Of a stretch of DNA of 64,000 nt, positions 45,901 to 57,900 are shown in pieces. The position numbers and the translations under genes are program-made. Numbering within the stretch: position 1 is the first letter of the stretch; every line of letters starts with the position of its first letter. The notes beneath the pieces are model-generated. The model had not been told where the DNA came from and ran no database searches. It was given only the letters and a program-made list of their open reading frames with translations. This stretch comes from Notospermus geniculatus (taxonomy: Eukaryota > Nemertea > Pilidiophora > Heteronemertea > Lineidae). The stretch is from the NCBI GenBank assembly GCA_002633025.1, contig NMRB01000762.1, positions 152,070 through 216,069 on the forward strand, in the 5' to 3' direction.

Positions 45901-48900
45901 ACGAGTTTGACTGGAACCCTGATTCAATCTTCGCCCTTGACGAGACTACAGGGAGAGTCACCGTTGCTAGGCCGAAGAAACTGGACAGGGAAGAGCGAGC
46001 TCAGTGGGAGATAAGGGTAAGTATGGGGTGGCAGGTGTGAGGAACAACGGATTCTCTCGATAGAACTTAGACTTTGTCTTCAGTGCCCTCTCGGTAAAGG
46101 CTCTATGCCACGCCTACCATCTACCACCTCCACCGAGCGTGTCCTTATCTGAGTCTGGAAGGTGGAAATTGCTGTTGAATTTTAGCGTAGACAAATCATT
46201 TGCTTGGCCAGTTGGATAACCTCACCTAATAGGCCTTTCGTGTCCTAAGGTCAACGCGGTCGAGACGCATTCCTACGACAAGAAAACCAGTATTCCGCCG
46301 GGGATCATTCGGCTGAACCTGACGGATGTCAACGACCACTCTCCAATCTTCGCTGAGAGCAAGTATGAATTCACCATCATGGACAACCATGCGGCAGGGC
46401 AGAAGATCCACAAGGTGAGACACCATAAAACCAAGGACTTGAATCTCTTGAAGGAAAGTGTTTTTGTCTTTCATGGCTGCAAACAACTCAGGTACTCCCA
46501 ACAAATTCTTTACTGTGCACAGACCTCAATGAAAACCTGCAGCTAGATCTTTATGAAGTTCCCATAAAGGCAACAAAGTTACTTATTTACTAGCTAAATA
46601 GTGCCCACGTGCCACGAGGCGGCCACCAATCCACCTTGAGTACTGGGCTCCGCTACCATGTAAGAGCGGTCACCAAAGCAGCTTGTGTACTACGCTCCGC
46701 TACCATGTCACAGCGGTCGCCAACTCAGTTGTGAACTACNTTGGCCAGTTGGATAACCTAATAGGCCTTTTGTGTCCTAAGGTCAACGCGGTCGAGACGC
46801 ATTCCTACGACAAGAAAACCAGCATTCCGCCGGGGATCATTCGGCTGAACCTGACGGATGTCAACGACCACTCTCCAATCTTCGCTGAGAGCAAGTATGA
46901 ATTCACCATCATGGACAACCATGCGGCAGGGCAGAAGATCCACAAGGTGAGACACCATAAAACCAAGGACTTGAATCTCTTGAAGGAAAGTATTTTTGTC
47001 TTTCATGGCTGCAAACAAGGTACTCCCAACAAATTCTTTACTGTGCACAGACCTCAATGAAAACCTGCAGCTAGATCTTTATGAAGTTCCCATAAAGGCA
47101 ACAAAGTTACTTATTTACTAGCTAAATAGTGCCCACGTGCCACGAGGCGGCCACCAATCCACCTTGAGTACTGCACTCCGCTACCATGTAAGAGCGGTCA
47201 CCAAAGCAGCTTGTGTACTACGCTCCGCTACCATGTCACAGCGGTCGCCAACTCAGTTGTGAACTACGCTCCGCTACCATATAACACACTTTGTCATCGT
47301 TCCAGACACCACGTGGCGTCCTCGCGACTGACGCCGATGAAGGTGCCAACTCTGAAATACGGTACAAGATTTATGAAACATGGCGAACACCAGGGCCTGG
47401 TTCCCAGACAGACACAGACCTATTCCAAATCGACCAGAATGGTGTCATCACCACCACCAAATCGCTGAACTTTCTGCGAAGACAACAGATCTTTCCGACC
47501 TATCGGTTGCTGATCGTTGCCTATGATCAGCCTCAGGTCGTCACGATGCAAAGGCAAGTGAAGTCCCTATCCGCCCCCTCTCCAGAATCAGAGTTTCCCT
47601 TCTTCTGTGTATGCATTTCTGGAGAGATGACTTATTATCGAGCTCATCATACATGGAATTCCGAGACAGCCCAGCGTTTCTGATTCCTCTCTTCCTTTCA
47701 CGATCTCCAGGACGGCAACCGTCGAAGCCTTTGTGCACATCTTCATGGCCAACAAACACGCTCCGGTGTTCAACATGGATACGATGTTTGCTGAAGTCAG
47801 CGAGGGGGTTCCCAAGAATACCATAATTGCAAGAATTGAGGTATTTTAGGCACTTTGTCTTGAAAGTGACACTTCCTCCAAAATGAATGTAGCATTTCAA
47901 TAGCTCACCGATTCTTCCCAGCATCTCGGTGTGTTGTTCCGCCCTTACCGTTGACGAATCAGTTGTAGATCAGGCGAAAGGAAATCCGCCAAGGAACCAT
48001 AAAATTATGCAGTCATCTTTCAAGGCAGGGGACGATTGTATTGATCTACAGTTTGCTGGTTTGTGCCACCTGGTGCGGCGTTGGCCATACATTCTGTCGT
48101 CTCTTCTTGTCCGATTGTAGTGCTCGAATTTGCGACTAATGTTGCCACAATCATGACTCCAGTTGAGGCATTCAACTTTGTTTGCAGGCAACCGATAAAG
48201 ATGGGGACGAAGATATCTTCCTAAGATACGAATTGACCGGAAATGGGGGACGAGGTCGATTTCGGCTGAGCAAAACGTAAGTCCTGAGCTCATTGGATGC
48301 TTTGTCCAATCACAAAAGCGCAGTCCGTTTCGAGAAAGAACATTTCTTTTGAAGTAGGTTAATGTGATGTATTTGTATGATTTCCAGTGGCGAATTACGG
48401 ACGGCCGGACTCCTGGACAGAGAGCTGCATCCTGAGTATAAGATGGACATCAGAGTCAGCGACGGGCAATTCGTAAGTAAGCCCATCCGTTCACATTAGC
48501 TTCCACCATCCTACGTATTTTTACTCTTGGTTCCTGAGGCTTACGTAACGTGCACTGAAGAATTGCAGGAAGGGCTGGCCCTTTGCTTTAGCATCTATTT
48601 ATTCTTTTTCAGACAACAGATGGCGTTTTCGTCATCCGGGTAACTGACATCAATGACAACGCCCCCTATTTCAGCATGCGGAGCTATATAAATTCTACAT
48701 ATGGGAAAACACAACCTCCCTGATCCAGATTGGCCGGAACAACGGCAACCGCCACACGGCGAATACCGCAGCGGGAGGCAAGTGCAACTTTAACGGAGAC
48801 ATCAAGATGGCTGCATTGGCCAAGGACGCGGTCGTAGGTCAGGTCAATGCCACTGACAGTGATGAAGGTGACAATGGCAAGATTAGTTACAGGCTTTTGC

Positions 48901-51900
48901 CAGGGGTGGGATCGGAACTCTTCTGTTTAGATACGGTAAGAATCTTTGAATACCCCAAAACAATCCAAAATTGTCAGTTCTGAAGCCCTATGACTGGCGC
49001 ATCCCTGGTCCGGGAAATGACAATGTCAGTTCAATTCTGTAGGATCAATGTGCCTGATAGCCTAGTGGTTATTACACCCGCTTAGCAAGCGGCAGGTCAT
49101 GGGTTCGAATCCCAGGCCATATGGGATTAATCATCCCTAGCTCTTCAATCCGTCGCATGGACCTCATCCAAGTGAGGAACGTGAGTAGCTTAAGATGGTC
49201 TCCTCCTTACTACCAAGGCAATAATGCTTTGGCTTCGGCCCTGCGGAAAAATCTAATACAAATGTGCCTGACTGACCTCTAGTCCCATCCCTGAGGAATT
49301 ATATGCCAGGAATCAAATTGGATTAAAAAAAGTCATCATCTTCTCCTCGCCCCTTTACCAATCCTTTCCAGGATGGTTTGATTTATGTTGTAATGAACGA
49401 CAATGACGTCATGGACAAGGAAAAGAACGAAAGGATCAGTTTGATTGTTGAAGCGACGGATGGTGGTTCCCCACCCCTAAAGGTAGGCTTCTCTCAACTC
49501 CATCGTTCAAGAGAACAACAATCTGAATGGATTTCAGACCTTGTCCGCAGAACTGTGTTCTGATAAATGGTGTCTACCGTCCTCCCACAGCACGGCTTTG
49601 GTCTCACTCGTCTTCATACATTCGTGGATGAAGAGGAGCGAGGTAAAAACGTCCTGCTGTGGAGGATGGGAGTCTACCAGATCTTGCTACTGCAAGCATC
49701 CTAGTACGACTACTGTACAGACAACTAGTGATCCCTGCTACTAATGCTCTCGTCGCTGCTCTTAAGGCCCTGTCTTTGGATTGCCTGTGCAACAAATACA
49801 AGTGTCCGCTCACCTTTTTTGGATCCTTTCGTAGAGGACCTATGATATCATTGTCAAATTCGCCCTTTTTCAGGACATTGTCTCGGTGTCCGTTATCCTG
49901 AAGGACGTAAATGACAACCCGCCTGTCTTCAGCTTCCCGGAGTACACTGGCTTTGTCACAGAAGATGACGAGGACCCGATTGAAGACCAGCAGGTTTTTC
50001 TGGTATGTCCTGATGATGGAAGGGGGATTTCCATATTTGCGATGCCAAGAGGGCCTTCAACTCATTGTTCCCATTTCTCATCGAAGTGTTTGCGTTAACT
50101 CGGTCTACAATGATACCGACTGGTCCACTGTAAGTTGTAGGCGAACGGTGGAAAGAGAGGAAATCTTTTCTGGACAGCGTGTGGACGAATGAACACCCAA
50201 CAGTTCCACACTAGGCCCTACTCTCAACTAATCCGACTTTCTTTCTGCCTTTCACAACAGGAACGGCCTTTGACCGTCACAGATGCAGACAGATCGGTGA
50301 AGAACAACAACCACAGATACTCCATCCGTGGTCCGGGGAGCGAGCTCTTCACTATCAACCCTATCACGGGGGAAATTAAAGTCAAAACTCCTGGTACTAT
50401 TGACTGTGAGACCTCCAGCCTCTATGAATTCATGGTAAGTACCAGAGGCCTGATTCACGAAACCCTCTTAGCGTATGTATGATCTTAGTACTGCCCGTAT
50501 CTATTGTTCGTCGACTTGGACAATAGATACGGGAGTGCTAAGATCATACTTACGCTAAGAGGGCTTTGTGAATTAGGCCCCAGATGCCTATACTACAAAG
50601 AACCGTTGAGTAGAAGAGTTTTGAATGCTTTTGTTGCTTCACATAAGGAAGTCATCGGCTCTTAAAATCACACTACAGACAGAACTCCTTCGGTAGTGGA
50701 GTTCTCGCTAAGTGGAGCTCTCTTCATCACTGCGAGCAGATTCCGATATTCACTTGAACCGTTCTCAGAGAAAAGCGATCTTCAGTGCCGAAGCATTATC
50801 GACCTATCTTTTAATTTGAGTAGTCTGAAGTACGGAAAGAGTTATCTTGTTGGTTGAATAGCCTACAGATGAGGTTCGTTCGGGGGAAGGGAGGGGGGTA
50901 AGTTCCTGTGAGTATGCTAGGAAACCGACTGAGAAGATGCACGTAGCCTATGCACTCCTTCTCTTGGGGAGAGAAATGTGTTTTCAATGTTCCGGGAACA
51001 TCCAACCAACTTCTCAGCAGGCCATGAATGATTTTCTGAAATATCTACCGCAACGATCCAAGGTGGTCGCTTGCGAATCTCATTGGAAGGCGGCTGCTAA
51101 AAGAAGGCTCCGGTTGTGTTTCATCTGTTTACAGGTTGTAGCGACTGATCGTAGAGGTTTGGGACTGAGTGGCAACGCGTCTGTCCTCATCTACGTGGAT
51201 GACGTAAACGAGTTTGCTCCAAGGTTTCTCACTGGCGACTATAGCTTCACCCTGGCAGCTGATACCGCAGTCGGTCATGTATTCGGCAAGGTGAAAGCAG
51301 ACGACGGTGACGTCACGGCACAGAATCGTCACGTGACGTATCTTCTCGCAGGAGGTGGGGGAACCAAATTCGCAGTTGATTATGAGACAGGTAGAGTGTT
51401 TCTTCCAAGTTCTGGTCTTCGTCAATGTGTTGCCTCATCTTCAGCCTTTGTCTCCAGGTGCGGATCCAAGGGGGCACACCCGGCCCGTGCCCCCTCTATT
51501 TTGTGGAAAATCGTTAAAATTGACCGGGAAATTTCGAAATTTTGAAAACATGTTAAGATTTGACCGAGGATTTCCACGATGTGCGCTGTCTGTGCCCCCT
51601 CTTTCCCATGATTCTGGATCCGCCCCTGGTCTCAGTAAAATGCTTCCTTGTGATTCCTCTTACATCAAGAACAAGCGGCCACCAGACCACTCCAGAACCG
51701 AAACCCATTACGAATTCTGCCAATTATACCTCACTTTGCAGGAGAACTAATGGTGAACGGAGATCTAAATGGCCATCCAGCGAGGCAGCTTTACAACTTG
51801 AGCATCCAAGCAGTTGACAACGGCAAACCAAGAAAATCCACAACCCGAACAGTCACGGTGCACGTCAAGCTGAACAACCCGCCAGAGTTCTGGCCACACC

Positions 51901-54900
51901 AGACCTACACCGTCAGGGAGTCAGAGGATCCCGGAACTGTCATTGGGGTTCCAAGAGTACATGACCTTGACAGTGCTACGGAACCGAAACTGCAACTGAA
52001 ATTCCATGTTGAAGACAACCCTGGTAAGTCTTGCCCAGTCTGCTGTTGGGACGGAGAATCTAAGATGACCTTTCTGGTTGTCGGCTCAGCCCCTTCTTGT
52101 TTGAAAGAACTTTTATCTCCTTACAATCCCCCAAGTCTCTGCAGTAGTCTGATGGCCCACAGTAAGTGAATGGAAGGGTGGGCTTCTGGGGCGAAACAAG
52201 AACGAAGTCCCGGCATTGCCTCGCTTCCCTCACTGCCAATCTTCTCCAGATCTTCCGTTCACTGTGGACAAAGACAGCGGTGCCATCATCCTGATGCGAA
52301 AAGTCGACCGCGAGGAACACGATGAGATGAAATTCATGATGTATGCCGTAGACAACGGTGGCCCTCCAGCCACTGGCTCGGTGCAGGTGACCGTCAATAT
52401 CCTGGACGCCAATGACAACCCACCCCTGTTCCAGAAATCACACTACTACGGTTCGGTGGTGGAGGATGACAACAAACCCCGTGCCGGGCAGGAAGTCAAA
52501 CTGGTGAGCAATAATCATGATTAGGAACCCTTCTGTACATTTCATCTTCGTGAATTGGATCTCCTTGCATCAAATTCCCCACTCGTCTTTCAGAATAGTC
52601 CAATAAAAGCGACCGACAAAGACGTGACGGTTGTCAACCGTGACATCCGGTACTCCCTCATGGGAGAGGGGCATGGTGTCTTCGAGATTGATCCAATCAT
52701 TGGGACAGTATCTGTGAAGAGGCCAGGCGTTCTGGACGCAGAGATGCAACCTGTATATCAACTACAGGTAATTATTAGCTATGACTTAGGCCTATCTAAC
52801 AGCAGCATTGTCAGTTGTCTATTCTCTGCGATAATGGTAGCTTACCATTGAGCACTGAATGCCATCCAAAGGGTACTAGATTCGTTACCTTTGCACACAC
52901 ACCTCCTGATCTAACCCAAACTGAACTTGAGGGAAGCCAAACACCGTCGCCATGGTAGCTCCAGCTGTTTTCTGTTCATGGCTGGTCTTAGCTCAGCATC
53001 ACCACTTCGTTCGCTGTGTATGGAGTGTCCTTACAACTGTTTGTTCCATTAAAGGTAGTCGCCACAGACCACGGTGGTGACCTTGAAGGTTTAGCCTCCG
53101 CTGCCATGTTGACTATCAATGTTGATGACGTCAACGACAATCCGCCACAATTCCAGAGGAAGTCATACAACTTCATGGTGCTGGGAAATTCAACAATTGG
53201 TAGGTGTCTATCAAATCTTTTGTCATGGGGTTGTTACTTACGGAGAGCTGCAACGAGGACCTAGGATTCTGCCTTCATGTATTACCTTCAGTTCCTTATT
53301 CATTCCTCACAACCGTCAGCACGATGATATTCCGAACTCATTCCTTCGGAGGAAGGTCTTCAATAAGACGTCTTCTGTTCAACCATGGCTCAGAATGAAC
53401 ACAGCATTACAACACTCAGGATGCTTGACACATCAGAGCCTACCCAAAGTACAACCACTTCTTAGAAGGACCATTCTTGCAATATTGTGACGAACAGAGC
53501 AGCAGTCCCTAAGCGGTTGTGGATTAGGCGTAGCGTTACCAACAGTTGCTCCACCTCACAAACCTTCCAGCTTCCATCATTTCACATGTTGCATATATAT
53601 ATTTTAGGGACGAAGATCGGCAAGGTTCAGGCGACCGACGCAGATGAATCGAAGGGAAACCGCGAAGTATTGTACATCCTACAGGAGGGAGGTTACGGAC
53701 GGTTTGCCGTTGGACTTGAAACAGGTAGGCATGATGCCCAGCTCTTGTATGGCATTGTTTCGATATGTACACCGTCCTAAGTTCTTCGAAATGTAAATTT
53801 TGGCCGTTTTGAGCCGGTGAATGGCAAATTTCTTACCAAGGACCTTCTGCAGTCTACATGGTCACACAGCCGATCCGACGGTCCAACGTTCGTGAGACAG
53901 TCAAATCCAGAGTGCCCGATGCCATTTTAAGAAGTGTGCCGGGCTTGCGTGTCCGCATTGACTTTGTCTTTCGGTTCTTGACCTGTTACCCTGTTGCAAG
54001 GAAGAATGTGGAATGCTTGTCCATAGGTCTACTTGTGGTCTGCTGAGGCAGTTCTCTTAGTTCCTCTCCACCATCTGGAAGGTACTCTTTGTCATATTCC
54101 AGGTATCATAACCGTCGCAAACTGGCTCGACCTTCCTCCAGCCCTTCTACAATACAAACTGATTATCAAAGCAGTAGACAAGGGGTATCCCCCTCTTAGC
54201 TCCCTCGTCGAGGTCAACATTGCACTCCCAGAGAACCTACCCCCAATACTCGACTCTTCCCTGACCTTCCACATCTTGGAGAACATGCCTGAGAATACAA
54301 TAGTAGGACGGGTCAAGGCATTTGATCCCGAGGAACCGTCCAATAAGACGATGACTTTCTTTTTGGAAGATGAGGCAGGTAACTTGAAGTTACGCTCTTA
54401 TTTGACTCGCATATCCAAACCTTGATCTCTTCTCCTGATACTTTAATGGTAGCTAAGTGTTGAGTATTTAAGATGCTTCCACTCGCGGCGAACGAATACT
54501 GAAGACTAAGTCTTCCGTCAGATCATAAAATGCTAGTAGTCACCGTCCGTGTCTGATCCTTTGGCTCATGTTCTGAATGCTCCATTCCTGCAGGATCCTT
54601 CATCATGCAGCCAAACACAGGCACCCTCTACGCCAGGGATTCCTTTGACCGAGAGGAGGTGGAGAGGTTTGAGGTACCGATCTTCGTCGTTGATGCTGGA
54701 GCGCCAGCGGAGACTTCCCAGGCGGTGGTCACCGTCATCGTGGAGGACGTGAACGATAACGGACCTCGGTTCACCAGGACGAGGTTTGATGGTGGAGTGA
54801 AGGAGGATGATACGATCCCTATCAGCAAACACGACCACAAAGTACAAATGGTATGCACTGTATCTCTCATCAGACATGCCACTGTGCGTCTCCCTCTGAG

Positions 54901-57900
54901 ATTCGCACAGCAGCACTGGACAACCACGCAAAGCTTTCCCTTCTTGTTTGAAAGAAATTGACTCCTTACAATCCCCCAAGTCTCTGCAGTAGTCTGATGG
55001 CCCACAGTAAGTGAATGGAAGGGTGGGCTTCTGGGCCGAAGGTAGAACGAAGTCCCGTCATTGCCTCGCTTCCCTCACTGCCAATCTTCTCCAGATCTTC
55101 CGTTCACTGTGGACAAAGACAGCGGTGCCATCATCCTGATGCGAAAAGTCGACCGCGAGGAACACGACGAGATGAAATTCATGATGTACGCCGTAGACAA
55201 CGGCGGCCCTCCAGCCACTGGCTCAGTGCAGGTGACCGTCAATATCCTGGATGCCAATGACAACCCACCCTTGTTCCAGAAATCACACTACTACGGCTCG
55301 GTGGTGGAGGATGACAACAAACCCCGGGCGGGGCAGGAAGTTAAACTGGTGAGCAATAATCATGATTAGGAACCTTTCCGTGCATTTCAGCTTCGTTATT
55401 TCGATCTCCTTGCATCAAATTCCCCACTCGTATCTTTCAGAATAGTCCAATAAAAGCAACCGACAAAGACGTGACGGTTGTCAACCGTGACATCCGGTAT
55501 TCCCTCATGGGAGAGGGGCATGGTGTCTTCGAGATTGATCCAATCATTGGGACAGTATCCGTGAAGAAGCCAGGTGTTCTGGACGCAGAGATGCAACCTG
55601 TATATCAGCTACAGGTAATTAACAGCTATGACTAAAACTGCCCATACACGATCAATATTATTGCACAATATGAGGATCACAATGGGCAATATTATTGTCA
55701 ATCTTTCTTCTAACTATCGTGCTAGAAGCACACGACCACCCATTTGGGCCCCATATTGTGCAATAATATTGCGCCGTGTATGGGCGGCTTTAGGCCTATC
55801 TAACAGCAGCATTGTCAGTTGTCTATTCTCTGCGATAATGGTAGCTTACCATTGAGCACTGAATGCCATCCAAAGGGTACTAGATTCGTTACCTTTGCAC
55901 ACACACCTCCTGATCTAACCCGAACTGAACTTGAGGGAAGCCAAACACCATCGCCATGGTAGCTCCAGCTGATTTCTGTTCATGGCTGGTCTTAGATCAG
56001 CATCACCACTTCGTTCGCTGTGTATGGAGTGTCCTTACAACTTTTTGTTCCATTAAAGGTAGTCGCCACTGACCACGGTGGTGACCTTGAAGGTTTAGCC
56101 TCCGCCGCCATGTTGACTATCAATGTTGATGACGTCAACGACAATCCGCCACAATTCCAGAGGAAGTCATACAACTTCATGGTGCTGGGAAATTCAACAA
56201 TTGGTAGGTGTCTATCAAATCTTTTGTCATGGGCTTGTTACTTACGAGGACATGAAGGATTCTGCCTTCATCTATTACCTTCAGTTCCTTATTCATTCCT
56301 CACAACCGTCAGCACGATGATATTCCGAACACATTCCTTCGGAGGAAGGTCTGCAATAAGACGTCTTCTGTTCAACCATGGCTCAGAATGAACACAGCAT
56401 TACAACACTCACGATGCTTGACACATCAGAGACTACCCAAAGTACAACCCACTTCTTCGAAGGACCATTCTTGCAATATTGTGACGAACGGAGCAGCAGT
56501 CCCTAAGCAGTTGTGGATCAGGCGTAGCGTTACCAACAGTTGCGTCACCTCACAAACCTTCCAGCTTCCATCATTTCACATGTTGCGTATATATTTTAGG
56601 GACAAAGATCGGCAAGGTTCAGGCGACCGACGCAGATGAATCGAAGGGAAACCGCGAAGTATTGTACATCCTACAGGAGGGAGGTTACGGACGGTTTGCT
56701 GTTGGACTTGAAACAGGTAGGCATGATGCTGAGCTCTTGTATGGCATTGTTTCGATATGTACACCGTCCTAAGTTCTTCGAATGTAAATTTTGGCCACTC
56801 TGAGCTGCTCCAGGGGCCACTCTATAGGCCTTCTTGCGGTCTGCTTAGGCAGTTCTCTTACTCTTAGTTCCTCTCCGCCATCTGCCAGGTACTCTTCGTC
56901 ATATTCCAGGTATCATAACCGTCGCAAACTGGCTCGACCTTCCTCCAGCCCTTCTTCAATACAAACTGATCATCAAAGCAGTAGACAAGGGGTATCCCCC
57001 TCTTAGCTCCCTCGTCGAGGTCAACATCGCTCTCCCAGAGAACCTACCCCCAATACTCGACTCTTCCCTGACCTTCCACATCTTGGAGAACATGCCTGAG
57101 AATACAATAGTAGGACGGGTCAAGGCATTTGATCCCGAGGAACCGTCCAATAAGACGATGACTTTCTTTTTGGAAGATGAGGCAGGTAACTTGAAGTTAC
57201 GCTCTTATTTGACTCGCATATCCAAACCTTGATCTCTTCTCCTGATACTTTAATGGTAGCTAAGTGTTGAGTATTTAAGATGCTTCCACTCGCGGCGAAC
57301 GAATACTGAAGACTAAGTCTTCCGTCAGATCATAAAATGCTAGTAGTCACCGTCCGTGTCTGATCCTTTGGCTCATGTTCTGAATGCTCCATTCCTGCAG
57401 GATCCTTCATCATGCAGCCAAACACAGGCACCCTCTACGCCAGGGATTCCTTTGACCGAGAGGAGGTGGAGAGGTTTGAGGTACCGATCTTCGTCGTTGA
57501 TGCTGGAGCGCCAGCGGAGACTTCCCAGGCGGTGGTCACCGTCATCGTGGAGGACGTGAACGATAACGGACCTCGGTTCACCAGGACGAGGTTTGATGGT
57601 GGAGTGAAGGAGGATGATACGATCCCTATCAGCAAACACGACCACAAAGTACAAATGGTATGCACTGTATCTCTCATCAGACATGCCACTGTGCGTCTCC
57701 CTCTGAGATTCGCACAGCAGCACTGGACAACCACGCAAAGCTTTTTCTGCACTGATGCTGCTTAACAGCAAGGTTGCTTAATAGTCCGACCCGTTTCGAC
57801 TTTTGACAAGCTCTCATACATCGTGCCTTGATCCAGCTCTGAAGTATCATCGTCCTCAAAAACTTTTCCAGCATATCCCGATAGAGGCCATCGACGACGA

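Larger units (their letters stand above)
52090..57740. repeat. 2.8-kb tandem duplication of cadherin exons
   Basis: Unit 1 is about 52090-54944, unit 2 about 54945-57740, both exons and introns. The join at about 54944 fuses CGCAAAGCTTT (unit end) to CCCTTCTTGTTTG (unit start) with no obvious microhomology and no N. Unit 1 carries about 190 bp more in the intron 53725-54102; unit 2 carries a 154-bp MITE (55636-55789) absent from unit 1. From about 54230 to 54944 no difference from unit 2 was noticed, whereas the earlier part differs by scattered bases. Confidence 0.9.

Noticed and set aside
49058-49112. tRNA gene
   Set aside because: Both pol III boxes match but no acceptor stem can form and one T-stem pair is missing; treated as SINE head.
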